A stretch of 64,000 nucleotides of DNA from DATAES01 sp963721305 (GTDB lineage Bacteria; Actinomycetota; Acidimicrobiia; Acidimicrobiales; JACDCH01), in assembly GCA_963721305.1 (NCBI GenBank), contig CAVRIR010000002.1:124001-188000 (forward strand), read 5' to 3'. A program made the translations under genes and the position numbers. Under the pieces are notes generated by a model. It ran no database searches, was not told the origin of the DNA, and worked only from the letters and a program-made list of their open reading frames with translations. Below are positions 43,494 to 52,189 of this stretch, piece by piece (position 1 is the stretch's first letter; each line of letters begins with the position of its first letter).

Positions 43494-44153
43494 ATGCACC
43501 TGCTGGTCGTCGAGGACGACGAGGCCATCGCCGTTCCTCTGGTGGAGGGGCTCGAACGAGCAGGCTTCACGACGACATGGGCCGCCAACGGAACCGATGC
43601 CCTCGTGCAGGCGCCGCGAGCGGACCTGGTGCTCCTCGACCTCGGGTTGCCCGACATCGACGGCTCCGAGGTCTGCCGGCGGCTGCGTGCGACTTCGGCA
43701 GTGCCGATCATCATCGTGACGGCGCGAAGCGACGAAGGCGAGCGGGTGCTCGGGCTCGAGCTCGGCGCCGACGACTACATCGTGAAGCCGTTCGGTTCTC
43801 GAGAGCTCATCGCACGCGTCCGTGCCGTCGCTCGCCGCAGCAACCCGTCCCCGAACGTCGAGCTCCCCCAACGTGTCGGTGGCCTGACGATCGACCGCCG
43901 AACCCATCGGGTCCACATCGATGAGCAGGAGGTCGTCCTGACGCCCAAGGAGTTCGACCTCCTCGCGCTGTTGTCGGAGGATCCGGGGGCAGTCGTCAGC
44001 CGGCAACAGATCATGGACGAGGTGTGGGATCCACACTGGTACGGCGCGACGAAGACGCTCGACGTCCACATCGCGACATTGCGCAAGAAGCTGGGTGATC
44101 CCACGCTCATCGAGACGGTCCGCTCGGTCGGCTTTCGACTACGGATCGACTGA
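43494..44153 (+). CDS. OmpR/PhoB-family response regulator
   Basis: This is 219 residues. The receiver domain (1 to about 115) has the acidic pair EDDE at 7-10, phospho-acceptor D49 (LVLLDLGLPDIDG), and the signalling Lys in DDYIVKPFG. The C-terminal winged helix (about 130-219) reads LTPKEFDLLALL and TLDVHIATLRKKLGD. It is cotranscribed with the kinase. The divergent position next to the ferric-reductase operon suggests control of that redox module, possibly in response to redox or metal. ATG at 43494 is the first Met of the conserved receiver. Confidence 0.95.
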   Translation: MHLLVVEDDEAIAVPLVEGLERAGFTTTWAANGTDALVQAPRADLVLLDLGLPDIDGSEVCRRLRATSAVPIIIVTARSDEGERVLGLELGADDYIVKPFGSRELIARVRAVARRSNPSPNVELPQRVGGLTIDRRTHRVHIDEQEVVLTPKEFDLLALLSEDPGAVVSRQQIMDEVWDPHWYGATKTLDVHIATLRKKLGDPTLIETVRSVGFRLRID

Positions 44154-45505
44154 TGAGACGGCGACTTCTCATCAGCACGGTCGTTCTCGTGACACTCGTG
44201 TTGCTGGCGCTCGAAGTGCCGCTCGCCTTGGTGTACGCGCGTCACGAGCACGACTCGTTGAACGGCGGCGTCCAACGTGACGCGGCCTCGCTCGGGTCGC
44301 TCTCGGAAGAGGTCATCGAACACCAGGGCGAGCACGACGCCGGCCAACTCGCTCAGCGTTTCACCGCGGCCAACGGCACCGATGTCGTGATCCTCGATCG
44401 CGCCGGCAACCTTCTCTCCTCCGCCTCATCGGCCGCAGCCGCTTCCACGTTCTCCGGTGTCCTCGACCAAGCGCGCCGTGGGCAGTCGGTCACCGGCGAA
44501 CGCGACGGGCGCGTGTTCGCAACTGTTCCCGTCGGCGGCGCCGGTGACACGCACGGCGCCGTCCTCATCGCGCGGCCGGACGACGCCAGCCGCCGCGTCC
44601 ATCAGTTCTGGGTGATCCTGTTCGTCATCGCGGTGGCGGTCCTCGCCTTTGCGATGCTCATGAGTCACCGTCTTGCTCGCTGGGTCGTCGATCCTCTGCA
44701 GCGGTTGGACGACCAAGCAGCGGACCTCGGGCGGGGCGACCTCCACGTACGCGCCGACATCGACCACGCCCCGCCGGAGATCGCAACTCTCGCCGAGACC
44801 TTCAACGAGATGGCCGATCAGCTCGACCAGCTCGTCACCTCGCAACGCCGCTTCGTGGCCGACGCCAGCCATCAGTTGCGAACGCCGCTCACCGCGTTGC
44901 GACTCCGGTTGGAGAACCTCGACCCGAGTGATCCGCAGCAGGTGATCGCAACGCGCGACGCGGCGTTGCACGAGACCTCGCGCCTCACTCGTCTGGTCGA
45001 CGGATTGTTGGCCCTGGCCAGGGCGGAGCGGACCAAGCCGGTGCGCGAGCCGGTGGACGTCTCTGCCGTGCTCGTCGAGCGCTACGAGACGTGGGCACCC
45101 TTGGCAGCCGAGCGCGGCATCGATCTCCGGCTGGACACGAACGGCGCGCATCCGGTGGAAGCGATGGCCGTCCCCGGACAACTCGAGCAGATCCTCGACA
45201 ACCTCATCGACAACGCGATCGACGCGACGCCGCAGGGTCGAGGCGTGCGCCTCCGCGTCGCGCGGGCGACCGAAGCGGCGGAGGTCCACGTCATCGACGA
45301 CGGCCCGGGGATGACCGAGGAACAACGGCGGCACGCGTTCGCTCCGTTCTGGCAAGGGTCGCGGCATGGAGCCAACGGGAACTCGGGTCTCGGACTCGCC
45401 ATCGTCGAGCAACTCGTCCGCAGCAGCCACGGCACTGTCTCACTCGAGCGCTCCGAATCCGGCGGCATCGACGCAACCGTCCGGTTGACCCTCGTCTCCG
45501 ACTGA
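44153..45505 (+). CDS. Membrane sensor histidine kinase (HAMP, HisKA, HATPase)
   Basis: This is 450 residues. Two membrane helices (about 6-28 and 152-171) bracket a 120-residue extracytoplasmic sensor. A HAMP linker (about 171-230) precedes the H-box with phospho-accepting H240 (DASHQLRTPLTALRLRLENL). The ATPase part has the N box DNLIDNAIDATPQG, the G1 box HVIDDGPGM and the GLGLAIVEQL region. The start overlaps the regulator stop (TGATG). The sensor domain is not a recognised family, so the signal is unknown. Confidence 0.95.
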   Translation: MRRRLLISTVVLVTLVLLALEVPLALVYARHEHDSLNGGVQRDAASLGSLSEEVIEHQGEHDAGQLAQRFTAANGTDVVILDRAGNLLSSASSAAAASTFSGVLDQARRGQSVTGERDGRVFATVPVGGAGDTHGAVLIARPDDASRRVHQFWVILFVIAVAVLAFAMLMSHRLARWVVDPLQRLDDQAADLGRGDLHVRADIDHAPPEIATLAETFNEMADQLDQLVTSQRRFVADASHQLRTPLTALRLRLENLDPSDPQQVIATRDAALHETSRLTRLVDGLLALARAERTKPVREPVDVSAVLVERYETWAPLAAERGIDLRLDTNGAHPVEAMAVPGQLEQILDNLIDNAIDATPQGRGVRLRVARATEAAEVHVIDDGPGMTEEQRRHAFAPFWQGSRHGANGNSGLGLAIVEQLVRSSHGTVSLERSESGGIDATVRLTLVSD

Positions 45506-45566
45506 CCGTCCGCGTCCAGGACGGATCGCACCGGGGGGATTCCGCGACCGTCGTTACTGTTGCACG

Positions 45567-46608
45567 ATGCCAGACGGGGCCGCGATCCGGTTCCTGCGCT
45601 TCGCCGGCCGCCGGGTCGCGTATGCCGTGACGGGTGATGGGCCACCGGTCGTCGTGCCCGCGTGGTGGGTCAGTCACGTCGAGCTCGACTGGTCCGACGA
45701 CTCCTTTCGCAGCCTGTGGGAGACGGTCACGCGCGGCCACTCGATCGTGCGTTACGACCGGCTCGGTGTCGGCATGTCCGATCGTGACGTGAGCAGCGAT
45801 GATCTGACGCTCGACGGTGACCTCGCGTTGCTCGAGGCGATCATCGACGAGCTCGGGTTGGACACCGTGTCGTTGTTCGGTGGTTCGTCGGGCAGTTGTG
45901 CCGCGATCGCGTACGCCGCTCGGCACCCGCAGCGAGTGAGTCGCCTCGTGCTCTATGGCGCGTACGCCGACGGATCGTCGATCACCTCGCCCGACGTGCG
46001 CGAGGCAATCTTGTCGACCGTGCGCTCCCACTGGGGACTGGGATCGCGTCTGCTGGCCGACATGTTCCTGGGCGATGCCTCGCAGCGCGGAACAGGAACG
46101 GCTGGCGCGCTACCAACGGGCCGCGGCCGACCCGGAGACCGCGGCGGCGCTACTCGAGCTCGTCTACCGCAACGATGTCCGCACCGAGTTGGAGTCGGTG
46201 CGCGCGCCGACATCGGTGGTCCACCGGCGAGGTGATCGCGCCATTCCCTACCAACTCGGCCGCGAGCTCGCGGCGGCGATCCCGGGGGCAACGTTGATCC
46301 CGTTGGAGGGGAGCGCGCACTTCGCGTGGGCCGGCGATGTGCCCTCGGCCGCCCGTGCGTTACGAGCTGCTCTCGCGCCGGAGGCTCCACCGGCGATCGA
46401 CGGTGAACCGGCGGCCGTGCTGCTGTCCCGACGGGAACGCGAGGTGCTGGCGTTGGTTGCCGCCGGTTTGAGCGATCAGGAGATCGCAGACCAACTCGTC
46501 GTGAGCTATCACACCGTGCACCGCCACGTCGCGAACATCCGCCACAAGCTCGGGCGCGGCTCGCGGACTGCGGCAGTCGCCGAGGCCGCCCGGCTCGGCT
46601 TGCTCTGA
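45567..46608 (+). CDS. Alpha/beta hydrolase fused to a C-terminal LuxR-type HTH (frameshifted)
   Basis: The N-terminal part (about 10-270) is an alpha/beta hydrolase with the nucleophile elbow LFGGSSGSCAAIAYAARHP and the late His in LEGSAHFAWAGD. The C-terminal 65 residues are a LuxR/GerE helix-turn-helix (LSRREREVLALVAAGLSDQE, then YHTVHRHVANIRHKLG). Such fusions occur in Actinomycetota and may use the hydrolase fold as a ligand sensor. The frame breaks near 46075-46090 (FLGDAS, then AEQERLARYQ). It follows the kinase gene by 61 bases on the same strand. Confidence 0.85.
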
Positions 46609-46629
46609 CGCACCCGGCGATCCTCGGCG

Positions 46630-46654
46630 CGGGCCATTTCGCGCGAGTGGCCCG
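46630..46654. terminator. Hairpin after the hydrolase-LuxR gene, possible terminator
   Basis: CGGGCCA (46630-46636) and TGGCCCG (46648-46654) can form a seven-base GC stem with an 11-base loop, 21 bases after the stop at 46608. No T-tract follows, so it may be a weak or Rho-assisted terminator. The rest of the 148-base gap to the methyltransferase gene shows nothing recognisable. Confidence 0.4.
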
Positions 46655-46756
46655 GACGGGCGATGCGCACATTCGGCGGCATCCGTACGGTCGATCACAT
46701 GGAAGTCATCGAGACACAGGTCGACTCGCCGTCATCGTCCGGTGCGTGGGCGCGCG

Positions 46757-47386
46757 ATGTTCGCTGCCATCTACAACCCCTTCCTCGCGCTCGGCGAGCG
46801 AAGAGGCATGCGTGCCGCGCGTCGGGAGCTGCTCGGTCACGCACGCGGTCGCACTGTCGAGATCGGCGCTGGCACCGGATTGAACCTGCCGCTCTATCCC
46901 GATGACCTCGACGAGCTGATCCTCACCGAGCCGGACGCGGCGATGCGCGCCCGACTGGAGGCGAAGTCGCGAAGGCACCACGGCAGACGAGCGGTGCGCG
47001 TGGTCGACGCCCCAGCAGAGCGACTGCCGTTCGACGATCAGTCAGTCGACACGGTCGTGTCGACGCTGGTGCTCTGCACGGTCGACGCGCCCGACGCCGC
47101 ACTTCGGGAGATCGCACGCGTCTTGCGATCGGACGGCCAGCTGCTCTTCATCGAGCACGTCCGGTCCGAGTCCTCCACGCTCGCTTCGTGGCAGGACCGT
47201 CTCGTCAAACCATGGCGCAGCTTCGCGCGGGGCTGCCGTTGCAACCGCGCGACGGGTGAGTTGATCGTCGCCTGCGGGTTGGAGCTCGAACACGTCCGCG
47301 ACGAGTCATGGCACGCGGTGCCACCGATCGTGCGGCCGCTGATCATGGGCCGCGCGCACGTCCGAGGAGATCTGATCAATGGCTAG
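46757..47386 (+). CDS. Class I SAM-dependent methyltransferase (UbiE/Methyltransf_11 type)
   Basis: This is 209 residues. Motif I is VEIGAGTGLNLPLYP (about 34-48), the acidic end of strand 2 is LTEPDAAMRARL, and motif post-I/II is DTVVSTLVLCTV. LREIARVLRSDGQLLFIEHV is the typical late strand of the Methyltransf_11 group. The C-terminus has a GCRCNRATGELIVACGL segment seen in similar actinobacterial proteins. The substrate is unknown. It overlaps the LLM oxidoreductase gene by eight bases. Confidence 0.9.
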   Translation: MFAAIYNPFLALGERRGMRAARRELLGHARGRTVEIGAGTGLNLPLYPDDLDELILTEPDAAMRARLEAKSRRHHGRRAVRVVDAPAERLPFDDQSVDTVVSTLVLCTVDAPDAALREIARVLRSDGQLLFIEHVRSESSTLASWQDRLVKPWRSFARGCRCNRATGELIVACGLELEHVRDESWHAVPPIVRPLIMGRAHVRGDLING

Positions 47387-48302
47387 CGCCCGCGTCGGTT
47401 TGTTCCCGCTGGTCGGCGAGCGTGCGGGTGGCCCTCCACTCGCGGCGCTGCTCGCCCAGGCTGCCGCCGAGAACGTGGACCATCTCTGCGTCGGCGATCA
47501 CGTGAGCTTCTTCGTCGGTGCGGGCTCCGACGGACTGATCACGGCGACGTCGCTGCTCGCGGCTCAGTCCGAGTTGCCGGTCTACGTGGCCGTCTACCTC
47601 TTGCCGTTGCGCCATCCCGTTCCCGTCGCCCGCCAGCTCGCCACGATCGGCGAGCTCGCTCCCGGGCGGCTCACACTCGGCGTCGGCATCGGCGGCGAAG
47701 ACCGCCACGAGGTCGAGCTCTGTGGCGTGGATCCCGCAAGCCGCGGCCGGCGGATGGACGAGTGCCTCAGGGTCCTGCGCGGCCTCGCCGAGGGAAAGCC
47801 GGTCGACTTCGACGGCCAGTTCGTGTCGTTGCAGGACGCACAGATCCTGCCCGCGCCTTCGCCGTCGATCCCGCTCGTGGTCGGTGGACGATCGGACGCC
47901 GCAGTCTTGCGCGCCGCGCGGCTCGGTGACGGTTGGCTCGGGATCTGGATCTCACCACGCCGGTACGCGGCGGTGCGCGACCAGATCGCGGCCGAGGCCA
48001 CAAACGTCGGGCGAGATCCGAGCGAGTTCGAACACGCGCTCAACGTGTGGTGCGGCTTCGGCAGGACGCGCGATGCGGCACGCGGGCTCGTGGCCGCGCG
48101 GATGGAGGCCTTCTACCAGATGCCCTACGAACCCTTCGAGCGCTACTCCCCCTACGGCACACCCGAGGAAGTCGCCGAGTTCCTGTCGCCGTATGTCGAG
48201 GCCGGATGCTCGACGTTCAACGTCATCCCCTGTGCCGAAGACGACGAGGCCGGGATCGCAGCGGTCGGCGAACTTCGACGGTTGCTCGTGAGCTCGGCAT
48301 AG
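47379..48302 (+). CDS. LLM-class F420-dependent oxidoreductase
   Basis: This is 307 residues in a luciferase-like TIM barrel. The start ARVGLFPLVGERAG leads to DHLCVGDHVSFFVGAGSDGL, and the mid-barrel LGVGIGGEDRHEVELCGVDP plus SIPLVVGGRSDAAVLRAARL and GDGWLGIW are family hallmarks. F420 rather than FMN use is inferred from the actinobacterial background and the LGVGIGG-type loop. It could reduce or oxidise a substrate of the adjacent CoA-transferase pathway. The ATG overlaps the methyltransferase end. Confidence 0.92.
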   Translation: MASARVGLFPLVGERAGGPPLAALLAQAAAENVDHLCVGDHVSFFVGAGSDGLITATSLLAAQSELPVYVAVYLLPLRHPVPVARQLATIGELAPGRLTLGVGIGGEDRHEVELCGVDPASRGRRMDECLRVLRGLAEGKPVDFDGQFVSLQDAQILPAPSPSIPLVVGGRSDAAVLRAARLGDGWLGIWISPRRYAAVRDQIAAEATNVGRDPSEFEHALNVWCGFGRTRDAARGLVAARMEAFYQMPYEPFERYSPYGTPEEVAEFLSPYVEAGCSTFNVIPCAEDDEAGIAAVGELRRLLVSSA

Positions 48303-48323
48303 CGAGTCTGCAACACTCTCGGC

Positions 48324-49721
48324 GTGTTGTCGGACGCATGGGCGGCGTTGACGGCAGACGCTCCGGCGAGCCGCCCGTCACTCGACCTCGTCGGCGCGGC
48401 GTCGTTGCCATCACGGTTCCCGGTCACGGAGGCCGCGACCGCGTGTGTCGCGACGGCACTGTGTGCGGCGGGCGCACTGCAGCGAACGCGGACGGGAGCA
48501 GCGCCGTCACTCAGTCTCGATCGAGCGCATGTCAGTGCTGCGGTTCGCAGCGAGCGTTTCTTCCGGGCGGGTGATCGATCGACAGGCATGGGGTTCGCGC
48601 CGTTGTCCCGGTTCTGGCTCGCGCGCGACGGTTGGGTCAGGACGCACGGCAACTATCCGTGGCATCGACACGCGCTGCTCCGGTACCTCGATGTTTCCGA
48701 CGAACCCGATGCAGTTGCTGCCGCGATCGCCGAGCGAACGACGACCGAGCTCGAGGACGGGATCGTCGCAGCCGGTGGGATCTGCGCTGCGGTCCGCTCC
48801 CGCGACGAATGGCTCGCGCATCCCCAAGGCGCAGCCGTCCACGCCGAGCCGCTGATCGCGCACCGGAACGAGCCGAACGCACCACCGAAGCAGCACACGT
48901 CCGGGAACCGGCCCATGAGCGGAATGCGCGTACTCGACCTCACCCGCGTCATTGCCGGCCCGGTGTGCACTCGTTACCTCGGCGCGCTCGGCGCAGAGGT
49001 GTTGCGGTTGGATCCACCGCAGCGGCTCGACATGAAGCGAGACGAACCCGCCGACACGCTTCTCGCCAAGCGCAGCGCACTCCTCGACGCGACGACTGAA
49101 GGGGGTCTCGACACCTTGCGAGCGTTGCTCGGCGGCGCGGACGTGGTCGTGACCGGCTATCGACCGGGCGCGCTCGACCGCTTCGGTTTGTCCGAGGAGG
49201 CGTTGGTACGCGACCACCCGGGTCTCGTGCTCGTCATCCTCGATGCGTGGGGGCAGAGCGGGCCGTGGGCACACCGGCGAGGGTTCGACAGCGTCGTCCA
49301 AGCCGCGACCGGCATCGCCGTTGGCGAATCGACCGACGACCTACAGCCGGGCGCGCTGCCGTGCCAGCTCCTCGACCACGGCACCGGCTACCTCGCGGCT
49401 GCCGCCGCGCTCGATGGCATGCGATGCCAGCTCGAGGTCGGCGGCACGCACGTCCGGCGCCTCTCACTCGCGCGCACGGCGGCATGGCTCGCGTCGCAAG
49501 CAACGTCGCAGTCGCAGTCACAGTCGTCCACCGCCGTAGACAGCGACGACCAGCACGCGCACCTCCAGGTCATCACGACACCCGACGCCACCGTCACGGC
49601 TGTCGGCCCACCGGGCACGATCGACGGCCGTCCGCTGGAGTGGCCGACACCCCTCGCCCGCTACGGCGCCGATGCTCCCGACTGGCCCAGCGCGAATGTT
49701 GGATGGAAACGGGTGCCATAG
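48324..49721 (+). CDS. CaiB/BaiF-type CoA-transferase with rearranged halves
   Basis: This is 465 residues. The usual family N-terminus, MRVLDLTRVIAGPVCTRYLG, starts only at about residue 202, followed by VVVTGYRPGALDRFGLSEEA and DAWGQSGPWAHRRGF. The first 200 residues (WLARDGWVRTHGNYPWHRHA, RSRDEWLAHPQGAAV) look like what is normally the C-terminal half. The protein therefore appears circularly permuted, as in some actinobacterial CoA-transferases. The 3' end is a Ser/Gln-rich patch (SQSQSQSS) and short tail. The stop codon lies inside a strong hairpin terminator. Confidence 0.85.
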   Translation: MLSDAWAALTADAPASRPSLDLVGAASLPSRFPVTEAATACVATALCAAGALQRTRTGAAPSLSLDRAHVSAAVRSERFFRAGDRSTGMGFAPLSRFWLARDGWVRTHGNYPWHRHALLRYLDVSDEPDAVAAAIAERTTTELEDGIVAAGGICAAVRSRDEWLAHPQGAAVHAEPLIAHRNEPNAPPKQHTSGNRPMSGMRVLDLTRVIAGPVCTRYLGALGAEVLRLDPPQRLDMKRDEPADTLLAKRSALLDATTEGGLDTLRALLGGADVVVTGYRPGALDRFGLSEEALVRDHPGLVLVILDAWGQSGPWAHRRGFDSVVQAATGIAVGESTDDLQPGALPCQLLDHGTGYLAAAAALDGMRCQLEVGGTHVRRLSLARTAAWLASQATSQSQSQSSTAVDSDDQHAHLQVITTPDATVTAVGPPGTIDGRPLEWPTPLARYGADAPDWPSANVGWKRVP

Positions 49722-49731
49722 CACCCGTTTC
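49706..49731. terminator. Bidirectional terminator hairpin overlapping a stop codon
   Basis: GAAACGGGTGC and GCACCCGTTTC form a perfect 11-base stem with a four-base loop (CATA) that includes part of the CoA-transferase TAG stop. Short T and A runs at each end suit both directions. It separates that gene from the convergent TetR gene, which ends at 49745. Confidence 0.8.
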
Positions 49732-49744
49732 TCCCCGGAGTTGC

Positions 49745-50314
49745 TCAGGGCGCGCCCGCAGTGACTGACTTCAAGTCGTCGAGGGACTCGCGCAACAGGC
49801 GCGGGAGGTTGCGCCGTTTCGGATCGGCGGCCCACTGCTCGTACGCGACCTTGAAGGCGGCGATGCCCGCTTCGGCCGTGAGGCGCGCCGTCCGATCCTT
49901 GACACCGCGTTCGCGCAGCGCGCCGGCGAGCGCGTCGGCCAGGAACGCCAGCTTGATCAGTTCGCGCTCGAGCAGTTCGGGGTGCGACGTGATGAGGGAC
50001 TGTCGCAGCGGCACGAAGTCGCGGCGCGCGGTCAGCAATTCGCACGCGGCCTCGAGGCCGGCCGCCACCGCGGCCATCGGTGACAGCTCGTTCGGAGCCG
50101 CCGCGACGGAGTCGACGAGAAGCTGCCGGAGCGCATCCGACCCCGAGAACAGCACTTCGCGCTTGTCCGCGAAGTGGCGAAAGAAGGTGCGCTCCGTGAG
50201 CCCGGCCTTGTCCGCGATGTCCGCCACCGTCGTGCTCTCGTACCCGCGGTCGACGAAGAGTTCGAGCGCCGCCTGCTCGAGACGGCCGCGAGCGTCCGGC
50301 TCCCATCGCGCCAC
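49745..50314 (-). CDS. TetR/AcrR family regulator
   Basis: This is 189 residues. The helix-turn-helix is TTVADIADKAGLTERTFFRH (about 28-47), followed by FADKREVLFSGSDALRQLL. It is divergent from the epimerase-like gene, with two matching palindromes between them, so it is probably a local repressor acting on both promoters. The start is the ATG at 50314. The ligand is unknown. Confidence 0.93.
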   Translation of the reverse strand: MARWEPDARGRLEQAALELFVDRGYESTTVADIADKAGLTERTFFRHFADKREVLFSGSDALRQLLVDSVAAAPNELSPMAAVAAGLEAACELLTARRDFVPLRQSLITSHPELLERELIKLAFLADALAGALRERGVKDRTARLTAEAGIAAFKVAYEQWAADPKRRNLPRLLRESLDDLKSVTAGAP

Positions 50315-50329
50315 GGATCCATCCTAGGT

Positions 50330-50378
50330 GATGACAGCCACTGACATCCGTGTTATCGTGATGTCAGCAACTGACATC
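50330..50378. promoter_or_regulatory. Two operators for the adjacent TetR regulator
   Basis: The sites GATGACAG-N3-CTGACATC (50330-50348, one mismatch) and GATGTCAG-N3-CTGACATC (50360-50378, perfect) lie 30 bases apart, centre to centre. They sit just upstream of the TetR start (50314) and 39-87 bases before the epimerase-like start (50417). The 30-base spacing, about three helical turns, would allow two dimers to bind the same face. Confidence 0.85.
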
Positions 50379-50416
50379 GGCTGCCGCCGGCAGCGAGTCG
50401 TCCTGGAGGTTTCGAC

Positions 50417-51307
50417 ATGCGCGTGTTCGTCACTGGCGCGTCCGGATTCATCGGCACGGCCGTCGTCCCCGAGCTGCTCGCGGCGGGACACGAGGTCGTC
50501 GGATTGGCGAGATCAGACGAGTCCGCCGCGACGATCGCCGCGATGGGCGCGGAGGTGCAGCGAGGCGATCTCGAAGATCGAGACATCTTGCGAGCGGCCG
50601 CGGCCGCGTCCGAGGGCGTGATCCATCTCGGGTTCGTGCACGACTTCAGCCGCTTCGACAACTCGGTGCGGATCGACGCCGAAGCCATCGAGACGTTCGG
50701 AGACGCGCTCGAGGGGTCCGATCGGCCGCTCGTCATCGCGTCGGGGATCGCGGCGGTCCGAGAAGGCGACTCGCCGGCGACCGAACGCGACGCGCCGGCT
50801 CCTGTGTTCCCGCGCGCTCCGGCAGCACAGCGCACGATCGCGTTCGCCGATCGAGGTGTCCGCTCGTCCGTGGTCCGGCTTCCACCGACGGTTCACGGCG
50901 AGGGCGACGCCGGCTTCGTGCCGACGTTGATCAACATCGCGAGGGACAAGCACGTGTCGGGCTACATCGGCGACGGAGCCAGCCGCTGGCCGGCCGTGCA
51001 TCGGTTCGATGCCGCGACGTTGTTCGCGCTTGCGCTGACGAAAGCGCCGGCAGGATCAGTGCTGCACGCGATCGACGACGAAGGCGTGCCGACTCGCGTG
51101 ATCGCCGAGGTCATCGGACGTCATCTCGACGTCCCTGTCACGAGCATCGGCCCCGACGAAGCAATGAACCACTTCGACTGGCTCGGCATGTTCTTCGGCT
51201 TCGACGTGCCCGCATCCAGCGATCTCACACGCGCGTTGCTCGGCTGGGAGCCGACGCAACCGAAGCTCATCGAGGACCTCGAAAAGGGCCACTACTTCGA
51301 CGGTTGA
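50417..51307 (+). CDS. NAD(P)-dependent epimerase/dehydratase-like extended SDR
   Basis: This is 296 residues. The cofactor motif is VFVTGASGFIGTAVVPELLA (about 3-22) with VVGLARSDE at the end of strand 2, suggesting NADP. The usual YxxxK is not in its normal place: the region reads FPRAPAAQRTIAFA, so the catalytic Tyr appears lost, and typical sugar-epimerase activity is doubtful. Similar proteins are NmrA/SDR-a-type redox sensors or reductases. It is controlled by the divergent TetR. The start ATG has GGAGG upstream (TCCTGGAGGTTTCGAC). Confidence 0.88.
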   Translation: MRVFVTGASGFIGTAVVPELLAAGHEVVGLARSDESAATIAAMGAEVQRGDLEDRDILRAAAAASEGVIHLGFVHDFSRFDNSVRIDAEAIETFGDALEGSDRPLVIASGIAAVREGDSPATERDAPAPVFPRAPAAQRTIAFADRGVRSSVVRLPPTVHGEGDAGFVPTLINIARDKHVSGYIGDGASRWPAVHRFDAATLFALALTKAPAGSVLHAIDDEGVPTRVIAEVIGRHLDVPVTSIGPDEAMNHFDWLGMFFGFDVPASSDLTRALLGWEPTQPKLIEDLEKGHYFDG

Positions 51308-51357
51308 CGCGGGTCGTCACCGTTCGGCGCACGCGCCGCCGTTGTGGGACGAAACGA

Positions 51358-52189
51358 TCACACGCACCGGTTCCGGATGGTGCCGATGCCCTCGATCCAC
51401 GACTCGAGCACGTGGCCTGACCGCAGGAATCGAGGAGGCTTGCGCGTCGCGCCGACCCCCGCAGGGGTTCCGGTGAAGATGATGTCGCCTGGGAGCAACG
51501 GCAGTACGGCGGAAAGCTCGGCGACCAGCTGCGGGACGTCGAAGATGAGGTCCGACGTCCGCGCGTCCTGCACGGTCTCGCCGTCGACCGAGCAACCGAG
51601 CGCGAGGTCGTCGGGATTCGCGAACTCGTCGAGGGTCACGACCCACGGTCCCATCGGTCCGTACCCGCGACGCGACTTGCCGAGCGAGAACTGCGACACC
51701 GGCCGCGAACTGAAGGGTGCCGGTCGCTGATGTCCTGACCGACGGTGAGACCGGCGACGTGTGACCACGCGTCCGCCTCGCGCGACCCGATCGGCCCGCG
51801 TGCCGATGACGACGACCAGTTCGACCTCCCAGTCGACGGTGTCCTCGACGATCTCGACGTCGTCGAACGGACCCGCCAGCGACGCCGGGAACTTGGTGAA
51901 CGTCGCCGGCACGCTCGGCACGGCCATGCCCGACTCCTCGGCGTGGCTGCGGTAGTTGAGGCCGATCGCGAACACCTGGCGCGGCGCCGGCACCGGGCAA
52001 CCGAGGCTGCCGTCGGTGAGCGTTGCCGTGCCCGACGGTGACACCCGCGGCCCAAGCGGCGAAAGCCGTCCAGTCGTCGTACACACGCATCGGGTCGGGG
52101 CCGAACCGCCCGCCCGACACCTCCTCGATGTCGGCGACGGCGTCGTCGATGACGAGCACGGCACGTCCGTCATGGTTGGCGAGCTTCAT
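51358..52189 (-). CDS. Fumarylacetoacetate hydrolase-family protein (frameshifted)
   Basis: In aromatic pathways, this family hydrates 2-hydroxypentadienoate, decarboxylates oxalocrotonate or cleaves acylpyruvates. Reconstructed features: VFAIGLNYRSHAEESG, DWEVELVVVIG with metal Glu, AWSHVAGLTVGQDISDR, FSLGKSRRGYGPMGPWVVT and GDIIFTGTPAGVGATRKPPR. Frame breaks lie near 52035, 51785 and 51720. The ATG at 52189 has GAGGAG upstream and overlaps the hydroxylase stop (ATGA). It is the last gene of the meta-cleavage operon. Confidence 0.83.
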
